Source: Mucilaginibacter sp.
GTDB lineage: Bacteria; Bacteroidota; Bacteroidia; Sphingobacteriales; Sphingobacteriaceae
Assembly (NCBI GenBank): GCA_025934475.1
Contig: JAICXZ010000032.1
Coordinates: forward strand, 1 to 12,092
Length of the DNA stretch: 12,092 bases
Direction: 5' to 3'
In this document: one piece after another, positions 1 through 7,154 of the stretch
Position numbering within the stretch: position 1 is the stretch's first letter
Layout of the letters: every line of letters starts with the position of its first letter
The notes under the pieces: generated by a model
Databases searched by the model: none
Seen by the model: the letters and a program-made list of their open reading frames with translations, nothing else
What the model was told of the DNA's origin: nothing
Translations under genes and position numbers: made by a program

Positions 1-2391
1 GCTGAACTTAGTTTCGAGGATTTTCAGAAGATAGTTATTAACGACTATCGCATCGGTTACGAGAGCCGCCAGGCCAGTTTGCTTGGCCGCCGTGAAGTAC
101 TGACCGGTAAGGCGAAATTCGGGATCTTTGGCGACGGTAAAGAGGTGGCGCAACTGGCTATGGCTAAGGCATTTCGCCCGGGAGACTGGCGCGCAGGGTA
201 CTACCGCGACCAGACCTTCATGTTCGCAACCGGCATGAGCAACCTTAAAGAATTCTTTGCTCAACTATACGCTCTACCTGATATTGAAAAAGATCCGGCG
301 TCAGCAGGCAGGCAGATGAACTGCCATTTTGCGACCCGTTTTGTTCACGCCGATGGCACCTGGACCAACCAGGCCGAAACGCTGAACTGCGCGGCCGACA
401 TCTCGACCACCGGCGGCCACATGCCGCGCCTGCTTGGGTTAGCGTATGCCTCCAAGTTGTATCGCGATAATAAGGAACTGGAAGATCAAAAGCAGTTCTC
501 AACCGGCGGCAACGAAGTTGCATTTGGTACGATAGGTAATGGCGCCACATCCGAGGGGCTTTTCTTCGAAGCATTTAACGCCGCAGGCGTATTGCAGGTA
601 CCGATGGCCATCTCTATTTGGGATGATGCCTACGCCATTTCTGTACCGGCTAAATTGCAAACTACAAAAGAAGATATTTCCGAAATTCTGAAAGGCTTCC
701 AGCGCGAAGACGGAACCAACGGCTATGAAATATTTAAGGTACGAGGCTGGGATTATGTAGCCCTTTGCGAAACTTATGAACGGGCCGTTGAACTGTGCCG
801 TGCAGAACACGTACCGGTATTGATCCACGTTACCGAAATGACTCAGCCACAGGGGCATTCCACCTCTGGTTCGCATGAGCGCTATAAATCAAAAGAACGG
901 CTTGACTGGGAAAACGAGCACGATTGCTTGCTCCAGATGCGCAAATGGATGATCGAATCCGCGATTTCGACGGATGAGGAATTGGATGCGCTGGAGGCCA
1001 CGGCCAAAAAATATGTTCGTGAGTGTCAGAAAGAGGCATGGAACGGGTTGTTGTCAGAGATTACGGTAGAGCTTAACCAGGTTGCCGGCTTAATAGATGA
1101 ACTGGCTAACGAAAGCGAATCAGCAGATGCTTTGAAAGTAGCGGTTGCTGAGCTAAAGGCTTGCATTGACCCGGGTAGGAGAGATGTTATTGCTGCCGGA
1201 CGTAAGGCCTTACGATTGACTGTAAAAGAAAGACTTTATGGACGCCAGGCGCTGATCAACTGGCTGAAACTGGAAGAAGAAAAGAACGGCGAACGTTTTA
1301 ACTCAAAATTGTTCACCGGAACGATGCAATCGCCGCTAAATGTTCCGGCGGTGCATGCGCAATATGAACCTGATGCGAAAATGCTCGACGGCCGGGAAGT
1401 ACTGAATGCCTGCTTTGACGCCAATTTTGAACGCGACAAAACCATAGTGGCGTTTGGTGAAGATGTAGGCGCCATAGGCGACGTAAACCAGGGCTTTGCC
1501 GGGCTGCAGAATAAATATTCTGATCTGCGTATATCCGACACCGGTATCCGCGAAGCTACCATCGTAGGTCAAGGTATGGGCCTCGCGATGAGAGGACTGA
1601 GACCAATAGCCGAAATACAATACCTGGATTACCTATTATATGCTATTACTGTGTTAAGCGATGACCTCGCCAGCCTAAGCTACCGTACTCGTGGCGGACA
1701 AAAGGCGCCGGTAATAGTGCGTACGCGTGGGCATAGGCTTGAAGGGATATGGCATTCAGGATCACCGCTGGGTACGATACTGAACTCGATGAGGGGCATG
1801 CATATCTGCGTTCCACGTAACATGACCCAAGCCGCCGGAATGTATAATACGCTGCTGCGTGGGGATGAACCCGCATTGGTGATCGAATCGCTCAACGGCT
1901 ATCGTTTGAAAGAAAAACTGCCAGGTAACGTTGGAGAATTCACAGTTCCTCTTGGTCATGCAGAGATATTGAAGGAGGGAAGCGATGTTACCGTGGTGTC
2001 TTATGGATCTACTTTACGAATCGTACAGGAAGCTGCTGAAGAACTCGAAAAGATGGGCATCCATATCGAAATTATCGATCCGCAAACATTATATCCTTTT
2101 GATATTCAGCAAATTTGTGCCGATAGCTTAAAGAAAACCAATAAGTTGCTGGTGGTTGATGAGGATATGCCGGGTGGTGGTTCCGCCTATATCCTTCAAA
2201 AGATACTCGAGGAACAAAAGGGCTATTATTACCTGGATGCACAGCCTCGTACTTTGCCTGCCAAAGAGCATCGTCCACCATACGGTACCGATGGCGATTA
2301 CTTCAGCAAACCGTCAGAGGATGATGTGATAGAGGCAGTGTATAGTATTATGCATGAGGCTAACCCGGGTAAGTTTCCGGAACTTTATTAA
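1..2391 (+). CDS. Fused 2-oxoacid dehydrogenase E1 (alpha-beta), 5' partial
   Basis: This is the thiamine-diphosphate-dependent E1 of a 2-oxoacid dehydrogenase complex, probably the branched-chain or pyruvate type, which decarboxylates the 2-oxoacid and passes the acyl group to lipoyl-E2. The frame is open from base 1, so the true start lies upstream; 796 codons are visible. The alpha half covers codons 1 to about 430, with a thiamine site GNGATSEG (codons 179-186), WDD (207-209) and the loop GHSTSGSHERY (285-295). The beta half starts near codon 460 (MLDGREVL), with GEDVG (486-490), TGIREATIVGQ (514-524) and a His-Ser-Gly-Ser segment near 585 that matches the beta active-site histidine region. 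Single-chain alpha-beta E1 proteins are known in Bacteroidota. The canonical GDG...NN thiamine motif reads GNG...DD here. Substrate specificity cannot be read from the sequence. The family is secure. Confidence 0.93.
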   Translation, partial: AELSFEDFQKIVINDYRIGYESRQASLLGRREVLTGKAKFGIFGDGKEVAQLAMAKAFRPGDWRAGYYRDQTFMFATGMSNLKEFFAQLYALPDIEKDPASAGRQMNCHFATRFVHADGTWTNQAETLNCAADISTTGGHMPRLLGLAYASKLYRDNKELEDQKQFSTGGNEVAFGTIGNGATSEGLFFEAFNAAGVLQVPMAISIWDDAYAISVPAKLQTTKEDISEILKGFQREDGTNGYEIFKVRGWDYVALCETYERAVELCRAEHVPVLIHVTEMTQPQGHSTSGSHERYKSKERLDWENEHDCLLQMRKWMIESAISTDEELDALEATAKKYVRECQKEAWNGLLSEITVELNQVAGLIDELANESESADALKVAVAELKACIDPGRRDVIAAGRKALRLTVKERLYGRQALINWLKLEEEKNGERFNSKLFTGTMQSPLNVPAVHAQYEPDAKMLDGREVLNACFDANFERDKTIVAFGEDVGAIGDVNQGFAGLQNKYSDLRISDTGIREATIVGQGMGLAMRGLRPIAEIQYLDYLLYAITVLSDDLASLSYRTRGGQKAPVIVRTRGHRLEGIWHSGSPLGTILNSMRGMHICVPRNMTQAAGMYNTLLRGDEPALVIESLNGYRLKEKLPGNVGEFTVPLGHAEILKEGSDVTVVSYGSTLRIVQEAAEELEKMGIHIEIIDPQTLYPFDIQQICADSLKKTNKLLVVDEDMPGGGSAYILQKILEEQKGYYYLDAQPRTLPAKEHRPPYGTDGDYFSKPSEDDVIEAVYSIMHEANPGKFPELY

Positions 2392-2402
2392 CGAATGAGC
2401 GA

Positions 2403-2444
2403 GCGGTGAATGGTCAATAGTGAATTGTTGATTTTTCAATATGA
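2403..2444. repeat. Degenerate heptamer array downstream of E1
   Basis: Six units in a 7-base phase: GCGGTGA, ATGGTCA, ATAGTGA, ATTGTTG, ATTTTTC, AATATGA. Most begin AT and several end TGA or TCA. It starts 11 bases after the E1 stop codon. The periodicity is visible but weak. It is listed because clearer arrays of the same period occur later in the window. Confidence 0.4.
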
Positions 2445-2541
2445 GATCGCGTTGCTTTATCCCGTCGTTGCTTTCCGCAAAATGCTTTGCGCAATATCCA
2501 TTTGAGAAACTCCTCGTAAGGAGGGTGTATTCTGTGGGGTA

Positions 2542-2646
2542 TTCAATTGCTGTATAAAGGAACTTTCAAACCCATCAATAAAATTTCCAAAAAAGGATTG
2601 AATAAGCTTTCGCTAAAATTACCTGAATTTTACACCAGCAATTGAA
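2542..2646. repeat. 11-bp perfect inverted repeat spanning 105 bases
   Basis: TTCAATTGCTG at 2542-2552 is exactly complementary to CAGCAATTGAA at 2636-2646, with 83 bases between. No target-site duplication is seen at the edges. It could be the ends of a small miniature element or chance in AT-rich DNA. Confidence 0.35.
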
Positions 2647-2673
2647 ATCCGGTTTAACTTATTCCTAATTTCG
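2642..2673 (+). promoter_or_regulatory. Candidate promoter of the nitroreductase gene
   Basis: TTG at 2642-2644 is followed after 21 bases by TAATTTCG (2666-2673), one base off the Bacteroidota -7 consensus TAnnTTTG. A start point near 2680 would leave a leader of about 20 bases before the ATG at 2700. The spacing is acceptable but the match is imperfect. Confidence 0.33.
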
Positions 2674-2699
2674 CGGCTTCTAAAAAAGCAGTTCGCTCT

Positions 2700-3275
2700 A
2701 TGGACAACATTTTCGCAACCATCTCCAATATTATTAAAAGTCGCCGCAGTATTAAACCGGTCATGATGAATGGCAAAAAGGTGCCGGATTACCAGGTACA
2801 ATCTTTGTTGGAATTGGCCGATTGGGCGCCAACCCACGCCTACACGGAGCCATGGCGTTTCAGAGTATATTCTAATCCAGCTGATTTTTGCAATCAGCAC
2901 GCCGAACTGTATAAGCAAAATACTGAACCGGCCAATTTTGTAGAGGCGGTTTATAATAATCTGTTCCACCAGGGTGATATGGCTTCGCACGTAATCATCA
3001 CAACTATGCAGCGTAGCGAGCTTGGCAAAATACCAGTAAGCGAAGAGATGGAGGCGGTGGCATGCGCTATCCAAAATATATTGCTTTCTGCAACAGCCCT
3101 GGGAATTGCTTCATTCTGGAGCACTGGCGGCATGGCGCTAAAACCAGCCATGAAAGATTTTCTTCAACTCGGGACCGACGATCATGTAGTTGGCGTAGTT
3201 TATCTTGGCTATGTGGATGAGGCACCTGCCGGCAAGAGAACCATTCCGCTCGAAAAAAAGATCACCTGGCTATAA
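2700..3275 (+). CDS. Nitroreductase family protein (FMN, YdjA-like)
   Basis: A 191-residue protein of the small NAD(P)H:FMN-dependent nitroreductase fold, expected to be a cytoplasmic dimeric flavoprotein. The N-terminal SRRSIKP (residues 14-20) supplies the basic RRS motif that binds FMN phosphate. WAPTHAYTEPWRF (42-54) matches the APTHxxxEPWRF segment of the YdjA-like subgroup. The central stretch around 117-145 (EAVACAIQNILLSATALG, then FWSTG) is the usual core helix and dimer region. Length is normal for the subgroup. The ATG at 2700 gives the expected N-terminus and no in-frame alternative is better. Two stops follow in tandem (TAATAA, 3273-3278). It seems to be a single-gene unit. The physiological substrate is unknown. 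Confidence 0.88.
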   Translation: MDNIFATISNIIKSRRSIKPVMMNGKKVPDYQVQSLLELADWAPTHAYTEPWRFRVYSNPADFCNQHAELYKQNTEPANFVEAVYNNLFHQGDMASHVIITTMQRSELGKIPVSEEMEAVACAIQNILLSATALGIASFWSTGGMALKPAMKDFLQLGTDDHVVGVVYLGYVDEAPAGKRTIPLEKKITWL

Positions 3276-3349
3276 TAAATGGCCTAACCTGTACGTCTTT
3301 GTTTGCGTATAAGATCAAGAAAGACAGCTCGAATTTAATTTTATTGTAA

Positions 3350-3375
3350 ATTAATTAACAAAAAGTTAATTAATC
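3350..3375. repeat. 10-bp perfect inverted repeat with A6 loop
   Basis: ATTAATTAAC (3350-3359) and GTTAATTAAT (3366-3375) are perfectly complementary around six A residues. It lies about 40 bases upstream of the -7 box of the 3501 gene. The stem is almost pure AT and no T-run follows, so a protein-binding site is as likely as an RNA hairpin. An ATCGATCGAT palindrome overlaps its right edge (3374-3383). Confidence 0.5.
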
Positions 3376-3388
3376 GATCGATAAATAT

Positions 3389-3419
3389 TTTGATTTATGG
3401 GTAATTTGTTTACTTTTGT
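3389..3419 (+). promoter_or_regulatory. Promoter of the YkuD_2 transpeptidase gene
   Basis: TTTTG (3389-3393) and TACTTTTG (3412-3419) match the Bacteroidota -33 (TTTG) and -7 (TAnnTTTG) elements with 18 bases between them. The -7 match is exact. A start point near 3426 would give a leader of about 75 bases. Confidence 0.62.
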
Positions 3420-3422
3420 TAA

Positions 3423-3434
3423 TAACAATTGTTA
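3423..3434. promoter_or_regulatory. 12-bp palindrome at the predicted start point (possible operator)
   Basis: TAACAATTGTTA is a perfect palindrome 3 bases downstream of the -7 box, where a repressor would block initiation. Overlapping it, ATTGTTAACA (3428-3437) recurs exactly at 3539-3548 inside the gene, as part of the 12-bp palindrome ATTGTTAACAAT (3539-3550). This is inference from position and symmetry; low-complexity AT sequence could give it by chance. Confidence 0.3.
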
Positions 3435-3442
3435 ACATCCTG

Positions 3443-3464
3443 GTCCCCTAGAGCTTGTCCCCTA
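3443..3464 (+). repeat. Direct repeat GTCCCCTA in the leader
   Basis: GTCCCCTA occurs at 3443-3450 and 3457-3464, 14 bases start to start, in an otherwise AT-rich leader between the predicted start point and the ATG at 3501. The role is unknown. The C-rich copies stand out in base composition. Confidence 0.4.
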
Positions 3465-3500
3465 ATTAATTGATTAAACGTAAAGCAAAGAGACGGAAAG

Positions 3501-4307
3501 ATGAAGAGAAATTTCTTGTGGGTAACTTGTATCCTTTTATTGTTAACAATTACTTTTAGCAGCTGGAAAGCTGAATCTACTAAAAGAATCCATCACAAAG
3601 CACATACTGTAAAGCTTCACAAAGGAGCTTCTTCAAAAGAGCTTTTTTCAGACTATATCGAAGATATTTATAATACCGCAGAACTACACGCGGCGGGGCT
3701 AGATTATTCAGTGTTTCAAAAAGCGGTTGTCGGTTATTTCAACCTGAAAGCAGCGAGTATGGTACCGCAAACAAGTTCGGTGATCACCATTGTCGACCTG
3801 GCAAAATCAAGCATGACCAAGCGCATGTGGATCGTTGACCTGATGGACAAAAATCTTCTGCTGCACACCCTTGCGGCTCACGGCAGCGGCAGCGGCGGCG
3901 ATGTGCCAACCTATTTTTCTAACTCTACTGATTCGCATGCCAGCAGCCTTGGTTTTTATGTGACCAATGGCGTTTATTACGGAAAGCATGGCCAGTCGCT
4001 GAAATTAGATGGCGTAGATGCGGGATTTAACGATAATGCCCGTTCACGCGGTATTGTGGTTCATGGTGCGCCCTATGTTTCGCAGGGCTCTATTGATCAG
4101 CTTGGCCGCCTTGGCCGCAGTGAAGGCTGCCCGGCAGTACCTGGCAAAATGATCAAAAAGGTGATCAATACTATTAAAGGTAAAACCGTGCTGTTCATTA
4201 ACGGCAACGATTATACTTACACCTCGAAATACCTTGATCAGGACGCTGCAGCTAACTACGTTTACCCGGTAAGCCAGGGCAGCCAGACGGTTAACGCAAG
4301 TCTTTAA
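3501..4307 (+). CDS. Murein L,D-transpeptidase catalytic domain protein (YkuD_2 type)
   Basis: A 268-residue exported protein with the cysteine transpeptidase fold that acts on peptidoglycan stem peptides in the periplasm. Residues 1-24 look like a signal peptide: a basic start (KR) and a hydrophobic core to about residue 20, with no lipobox. The catalytic region has VVHGAPYVS (186-194, His188) and GRSEGCPAVP (205-214, nucleophile Cys210), the spaced His and S-x-GCP arrangement of the YkuD_2 family (PF13645). The segment around 41-90 is the usual family N-terminal region. A good promoter lies upstream, and GACGGAAAG just before the ATG may act as a weak ribosome site. The gene converges on a second transpeptidase and their stops overlap. 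Whether it is a transpeptidase or a carboxypeptidase cannot be told from sequence. Confidence 0.88.
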   Translation: MKRNFLWVTCILLLLTITFSSWKAESTKRIHHKAHTVKLHKGASSKELFSDYIEDIYNTAELHAAGLDYSVFQKAVVGYFNLKAASMVPQTSSVITIVDLAKSSMTKRMWIVDLMDKNLLLHTLAAHGSGSGGDVPTYFSNSTDSHASSLGFYVTNGVYYGKHGQSLKLDGVDAGFNDNARSRGIVVHGAPYVSQGSIDQLGRLGRSEGCPAVPGKMIKKVINTIKGKTVLFINGNDYTYTSKYLDQDAAANYVYPVSQGSQTVNASL

Positions 4308-5860
4308 TTTTCTGCAGGGAGAAACTTTTTCATGTAGTCGTACAATACGATGTCGAGGCCATATACATCGCCTCTGAATTGTAATTGTCCGTCTGCATCC
4401 ACCCAGCAAGTATTGTAAGTAATATAAACCGGCACACGTGGGCGTAGACTGATGTCTTCAGATTCCGGATCATCTTCCTGCATATCTTTAGAGATCAGAT
4501 TATATTTTACAGTATCGCGGAAAAGGGTGTGGGCCAGGTCAAGCGGTTTTTCCAGTCGAACGCAGCCGTGGCTCACAGCCCGTACCCTGTAAGAAAATGC
4601 TTCCTTGGCTGGTGTATCGTGCAGGTAAACATTGCTTTTATTTTCGAACAGGAATTTGATCTTGCCTAATGAATTGTCTTCTCCGGGCTGTTGCTTGAAC
4701 TCGTAAGGACAATTCTCTTTGGTTACTTTCGACCAATCGATTGTTTCAGGATCCTCAATTTGTTTACCAGTCCGCTCATCATAAACGTTGATGTTCTTGT
4801 TCGACAAGTAATAAGGGTCTTTAGCCTCTTCTACAATAATTTCCTTAGTAGCAATGCTATGTGGTATGTTCCATATCGGGTTCACTTGTACGCTGTGGAT
4901 CACGCTGTTTAACAGAGGCGTTTCATGCGGGAATGGATTGTCCACCTTGCAAGTATCGTTGTAATTCTCGAGCGAATTGAGGTATTTTTTATTGCGTCCC
5001 TCGCCAACACAAACCTTCATGCCCAATACCGATTTGCCGCTGTCGATCACGTCCAGGTGGAAGTCGGGAATATTCACATACACATAGCGATTTTCGGTCG
5101 GCTTGTTTTTCCAGCGAAGGCGCTCCATATTAACCAGCAATATGCGCCTGGTTTCTTCTTTCGATAATTTGGGTGCCGTATATCCATCTAAATAGGCCTT
5201 CTGTAAAGCAAGATATGCCGGAGCCTTCGGCTGAATACTGTCCAGATAAGCATTCATGTCTTCTACATTGAAGACCCGTTCCATGGACGCGCTATCAGGC
5301 CTTTGAGTTTTAATATAATATCGTGCATATATCCTGCGTGGAGGCACCAGGCCAAATTGCAAATCGCTCGAGTAATTGATCAGCGAATTAGCCACCAGCA
5401 TTTCCAGTTTAGCCATATCATGATAAGCCTCCTCCTTGGTTTGGATGCCTTTGCTGGTTGTGAATTTTTCGGCCAGCGCCTTAATTTCATCTGGCTGAAA
5501 TATTTTAGGATTTAAGCCATGTTCGCCGGCCTTATTGAACCATCGGAGCATGGTGTTTATATCCCCGTCAAACAGGTGATAGAGCACAAATGTTGGCTCG
5601 TAGTCATTATCACTGTAATATTTGGTGATAAAATCGGGGTTGTTCAGATAATCCCGGTTGGCTTTGAGTGTTTTTTTGAAAACGACGGTGAATTCGTCCT
5701 GATCGACATTCTTAAATACCGGGTTATGTGTACGTTTGAATAGGATTTGCCCCATTTCCGAGCGTTTCTTTTTACATCCCTGCGCTATAATTAACAGGGA
5801 GATAAACAGAAATAGGAAAATTGATGGGCTGAATCGTCTTCGGTAAAGGGAAATATTCAT
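4304..5860 (-). CDS. L,D-transpeptidase, LdtD/YcbB-like, probable lipoprotein
   Basis: A 518-residue cell-envelope enzyme expected to form 3-3 cross-links or related bonds in peptidoglycan. I chose the ATG at 5860 (MNISLYRRRF) over an in-frame TTG 33 bases upstream, because it gives a compact signal sequence: RRR, a hydrophobic core, then IIAQGC with a candidate lipidated Cys29. The lipobox is loose. A scaffold region follows, with AGEHGLNPKIF (residues 111-121), a stretch typical of the LdtD group. The YkuD domain starts near 258 (NRYVYVNIPDFHL), continues through HSVQVNPIWNIPHSIA (322-337) and ends with HDTP (His414) and SHGCVRLEKP (430-439, nucleophile Cys433). Length is somewhat below E. 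coli LdtD. It shares a TTAA with the convergent gene, so each stop codon lies in the other gene's end. Confidence 0.9.
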   Translation of the reverse strand: MNISLYRRRFSPSIFLFLFISLLIIAQGCKKKRSEMGQILFKRTHNPVFKNVDQDEFTVVFKKTLKANRDYLNNPDFITKYYSDNDYEPTFVLYHLFDGDINTMLRWFNKAGEHGLNPKIFQPDEIKALAEKFTTSKGIQTKEEAYHDMAKLEMLVANSLINYSSDLQFGLVPPRRIYARYYIKTQRPDSASMERVFNVEDMNAYLDSIQPKAPAYLALQKAYLDGYTAPKLSKEETRRILLVNMERLRWKNKPTENRYVYVNIPDFHLDVIDSGKSVLGMKVCVGEGRNKKYLNSLENYNDTCKVDNPFPHETPLLNSVIHSVQVNPIWNIPHSIATKEIIVEEAKDPYYLSNKNINVYDERTGKQIEDPETIDWSKVTKENCPYEFKQQPGEDNSLGKIKFLFENKSNVYLHDTPAKEAFSYRVRAVSHGCVRLEKPLDLAHTLFRDTVKYNLISKDMQEDDPESEDISLRPRVPVYITYNTCWVDADGQLQFRGDVYGLDIVLYDYMKKFLPAEN

Positions 5861-5895
5861 ATAATTATTCGTCAATATACTACTTTGACGCAATC

Positions 5896-5924
5896 TTTGT
5901 ACCAGTTAATATAAATTTAATTTG
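5896..5924 (+). promoter_or_regulatory. Candidate promoter of the DinB-like gene
   Basis: TTTG (5896-5899) and TTAATTTG (5917-5924) are separated by 17 bases. The second differs from TAnnTTTG at one position. It lies in the 118-base divergent gap between the LdtD-like gene and the DinB-like gene, giving a leader of about 50 bases. Confidence 0.35.
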
Positions 5925-5978
5925 TAATAAATTAGCTAAACAAAGCGTCGTAAGGCGGCGCGAAAATACATAAGCATT

Positions 5979-6491
5979 TTGGAAACAGAGAAAAAAAGAG
6001 AGGTTTGGCTGCGTGGTCCTGTTGAAGGCATTCCGCCTTTGCTGCAGCCCCTGGCACACACGTTATTACAAGCAAGGGAAGAAATTAATGCCATGATGGT
6101 TGGCTTCCCCGAGATATTTCTATGGGTCAAACCAGCAGAAAGAGCGTGCCCCGCATTTCACCTGCAGCATCTGACAGGTATACTGGACAGGTTGTTTACT
6201 TATGCACGCGGCGAGGTGTTAAGCGCAGCCCAAATGGAATATCTTTCGTGTGAAGGAAATGAAATGGCTACTTCAACGGGCATGCAGGAAATGCTCGATA
6301 CGTTCAGTAAACAGGTGGATAAGGCATTGGCGCAACTGAGCGTCACCGACGAAACTACTTTAACCGAGGTGAGAGGCGTAGGCCGCGCACAAGTGCCATC
6401 TACCGTTATCGGTTTGTTAACGCACGCTTGTGAGCATACCATGCGCCATACCGGGCAGCTTTTGGTTACAACGAGCGTATTGCGAAATTGA
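5979..6491 (+). CDS. DinB-like metal-binding four-helix protein
   Basis: A 170-residue cytoplasmic protein of the DinB/YfiT-like superfamily. Its members form a four-helix bundle with a three-histidine metal site; many bacterial members are thiol-S-transferases or have no known role. Candidate ligands are His64 in FHLQHLTGILDR (60-71) and His153/His157 in HACEHTMRHTGQL (149-161), an HxxxH pair followed by GQ as in the family. The first residues (METEKKREVWLRGP) start at a TTG. There is no ATG in the open frame upstream (back to a stop at 5937-5939), and the first internal ATG would remove helix 1, so TTG is the best start. The gene is alone on its strand and converges on the HAD gene 27 bases away. 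The specific function is unknown. Confidence 0.78.
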   Translation: METEKKREVWLRGPVEGIPPLLQPLAHTLLQAREEINAMMVGFPEIFLWVKPAERACPAFHLQHLTGILDRLFTYARGEVLSAAQMEYLSCEGNEMATSTGMQEMLDTFSKQVDKALAQLSVTDETTLTEVRGVGRAQVPSTVIGLLTHACEHTMRHTGQLLVTTSVLRN

Positions 6492-6498
6492 AATTTCG
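6483..6498. terminator. Hairpin between convergent genes, possible weak terminator
   Basis: CGAAAT-TGAA-ATTTCG (the stem can extend to 7 bp around GA) spans the stop codon of the DinB-like gene in the 27-base gap before the HAD stop. No T-run follows on either strand, so it is at best a weak termination signal. Confidence 0.25.
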
Positions 6499-6518
6499 GA
6501 ATTGCTACGAAGAATAGT

Positions 6519-7154
6519 TTAGCCCAGAATAGCCAGCACGTCCTTTAGATGTCTCGACTTATGAGTTGTGGGAGCGTCTGGATATGTGTCCTTTGGATCG
6601 AATAAAAATGTATCAATATCTAGACTCAACGCGGCTTTAATTTCCGAATCAGGATCATCGCCAATAACGAACAGCTCCTCAGGTTGATAGTCATAACGAG
6701 CCATTATATCCGCCATCACGTCCTTTTTCGTCTGCTTACTCAGGTCAGGATCTACGATGATGATCTCTTTGAAATCTCCTTTGATGCCGAGACGTTCAAT
6801 TTTGCTGTTCTGGAGTTTAGGGAAGCCCGTGGTAACAAGAAACTTGTCTAACGGAATATCCTTCAGGTGATGATAATCCTCAAAAGGCTGCATCGGCAAA
6901 TCGTAGGTCATATTGCGGAGCTCGTCCAGCATTTGTTCGGCAATGGCCTCATCTAGTTCATATTTATCAACGATATACTGAAATGGCCTCCGGGTCATTT
7001 CTTCTTTGATCCTTTCTACCGTATCCGGGTGAAGGTTATTGATGGTAGCAGCATTTTGGTCCAGCACGCCAAAAAGTTGCGCAAATAAGTTGTCAGCTAT
7101 GGAATTTACCGGGTAAATAGTGTTGTCGAGATCAAAAATAATGGCTTTTTTCAT
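6519..7154 (-). CDS. HAD-family hydrolase (phosphatase)
   Basis: A 211-residue haloacid-dehalogenase-superfamily hydrolase, expected to be a cytoplasmic Mg2+-dependent phosphatase acting on a small phosphorylated metabolite. All four HAD motifs are visible: motif I FDLDNT (residues 7-12, nucleophile Asp8 and acid/base Asp10), motif II VTTG (107-110), motif III lysine at QTKK (141-144) and motif IV GDDPDSE (165-171). The helical region between about 15 and 90 is the cap. The start ATG overlaps the stop of the upstream MFS gene by one base (TGATG), which points to translational coupling and one mRNA. The substrate is unknown. A link to the transported compound is only an inference from the coupling. 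Confidence 0.87.
   Translation of the reverse strand: MKKAIIFDLDNTIYPVNSIADNLFAQLFGVLDQNAATINNLHPDTVERIKEEMTRRPFQYIVDKYELDEAIAEQMLDELRNMTYDLPMQPFEDYHHLKDIPLDKFLVTTGFPKLQNSKIERLGIKGDFKEIIIVDPDLSKQTKKDVMADIMARYDYQPEELFVIGDDPDSEIKAALSLDIDTFLFDPKDTYPDAPTTHKSRHLKDVLAILG

Larger units (their letters stand above)
2392..2699. other. Intergenic region of 308 bases without a gene
   Basis: I find no convincing coding sequence between the E1 stop and the nitroreductase start. The region holds a degenerate period-7 repeat just after the E1 stop (2403-2444), a 6-bp hairpin CGCAAA-ATGC-TTTGCG (2476-2491) with no T-run after it, an 11-bp inverted repeat TTCAATTGCTG/CAGCAATTGAA with arms at 2542-2552 and 2636-2646, and a candidate promoter for the next gene. 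There is no clear rho-independent terminator for E1. Confidence 0.6.

Noticed and set aside
79..81. TTG at 79 as the start of the E1 gene
   Set aside because: The frame is open without a stop back to base 1 and the upstream residues (QKIVINDYRIGYESRQ) look like E1 sequence, so the gene is simply cut by the window.
245..2281. Several antisense open frames inside the E1 gene
   Set aside because: They have low-complexity or Arg/Cys-rich translations, resemble no family and lie opposite a well-conserved gene.
2476..2491. CGCAAA-ATGC-TTTGCG hairpin as the E1 terminator
   Set aside because: No T-run follows and it lies about 85 bases past the stop; kept only as a note in the intergenic entry.
3300..3335. 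GTCTTT...AAAGAC inverted repeat after the nitroreductase gene as a terminator
   Set aside because: The stem is 6 bp with a 19-base loop and no clean T-run, so it is too weak to call.
4044..4409. Minus-strand frame across the ends of the two transpeptidase genes
   Set aside because: It overlaps two secure genes in other frames and shows no domain.
5861..5893. TTG at 5893 as the start of the LdtD-like gene
   Set aside because: It adds 11 polar residues before a normal signal sequence. The ATG at 5860 gives the expected short basic N-terminus.
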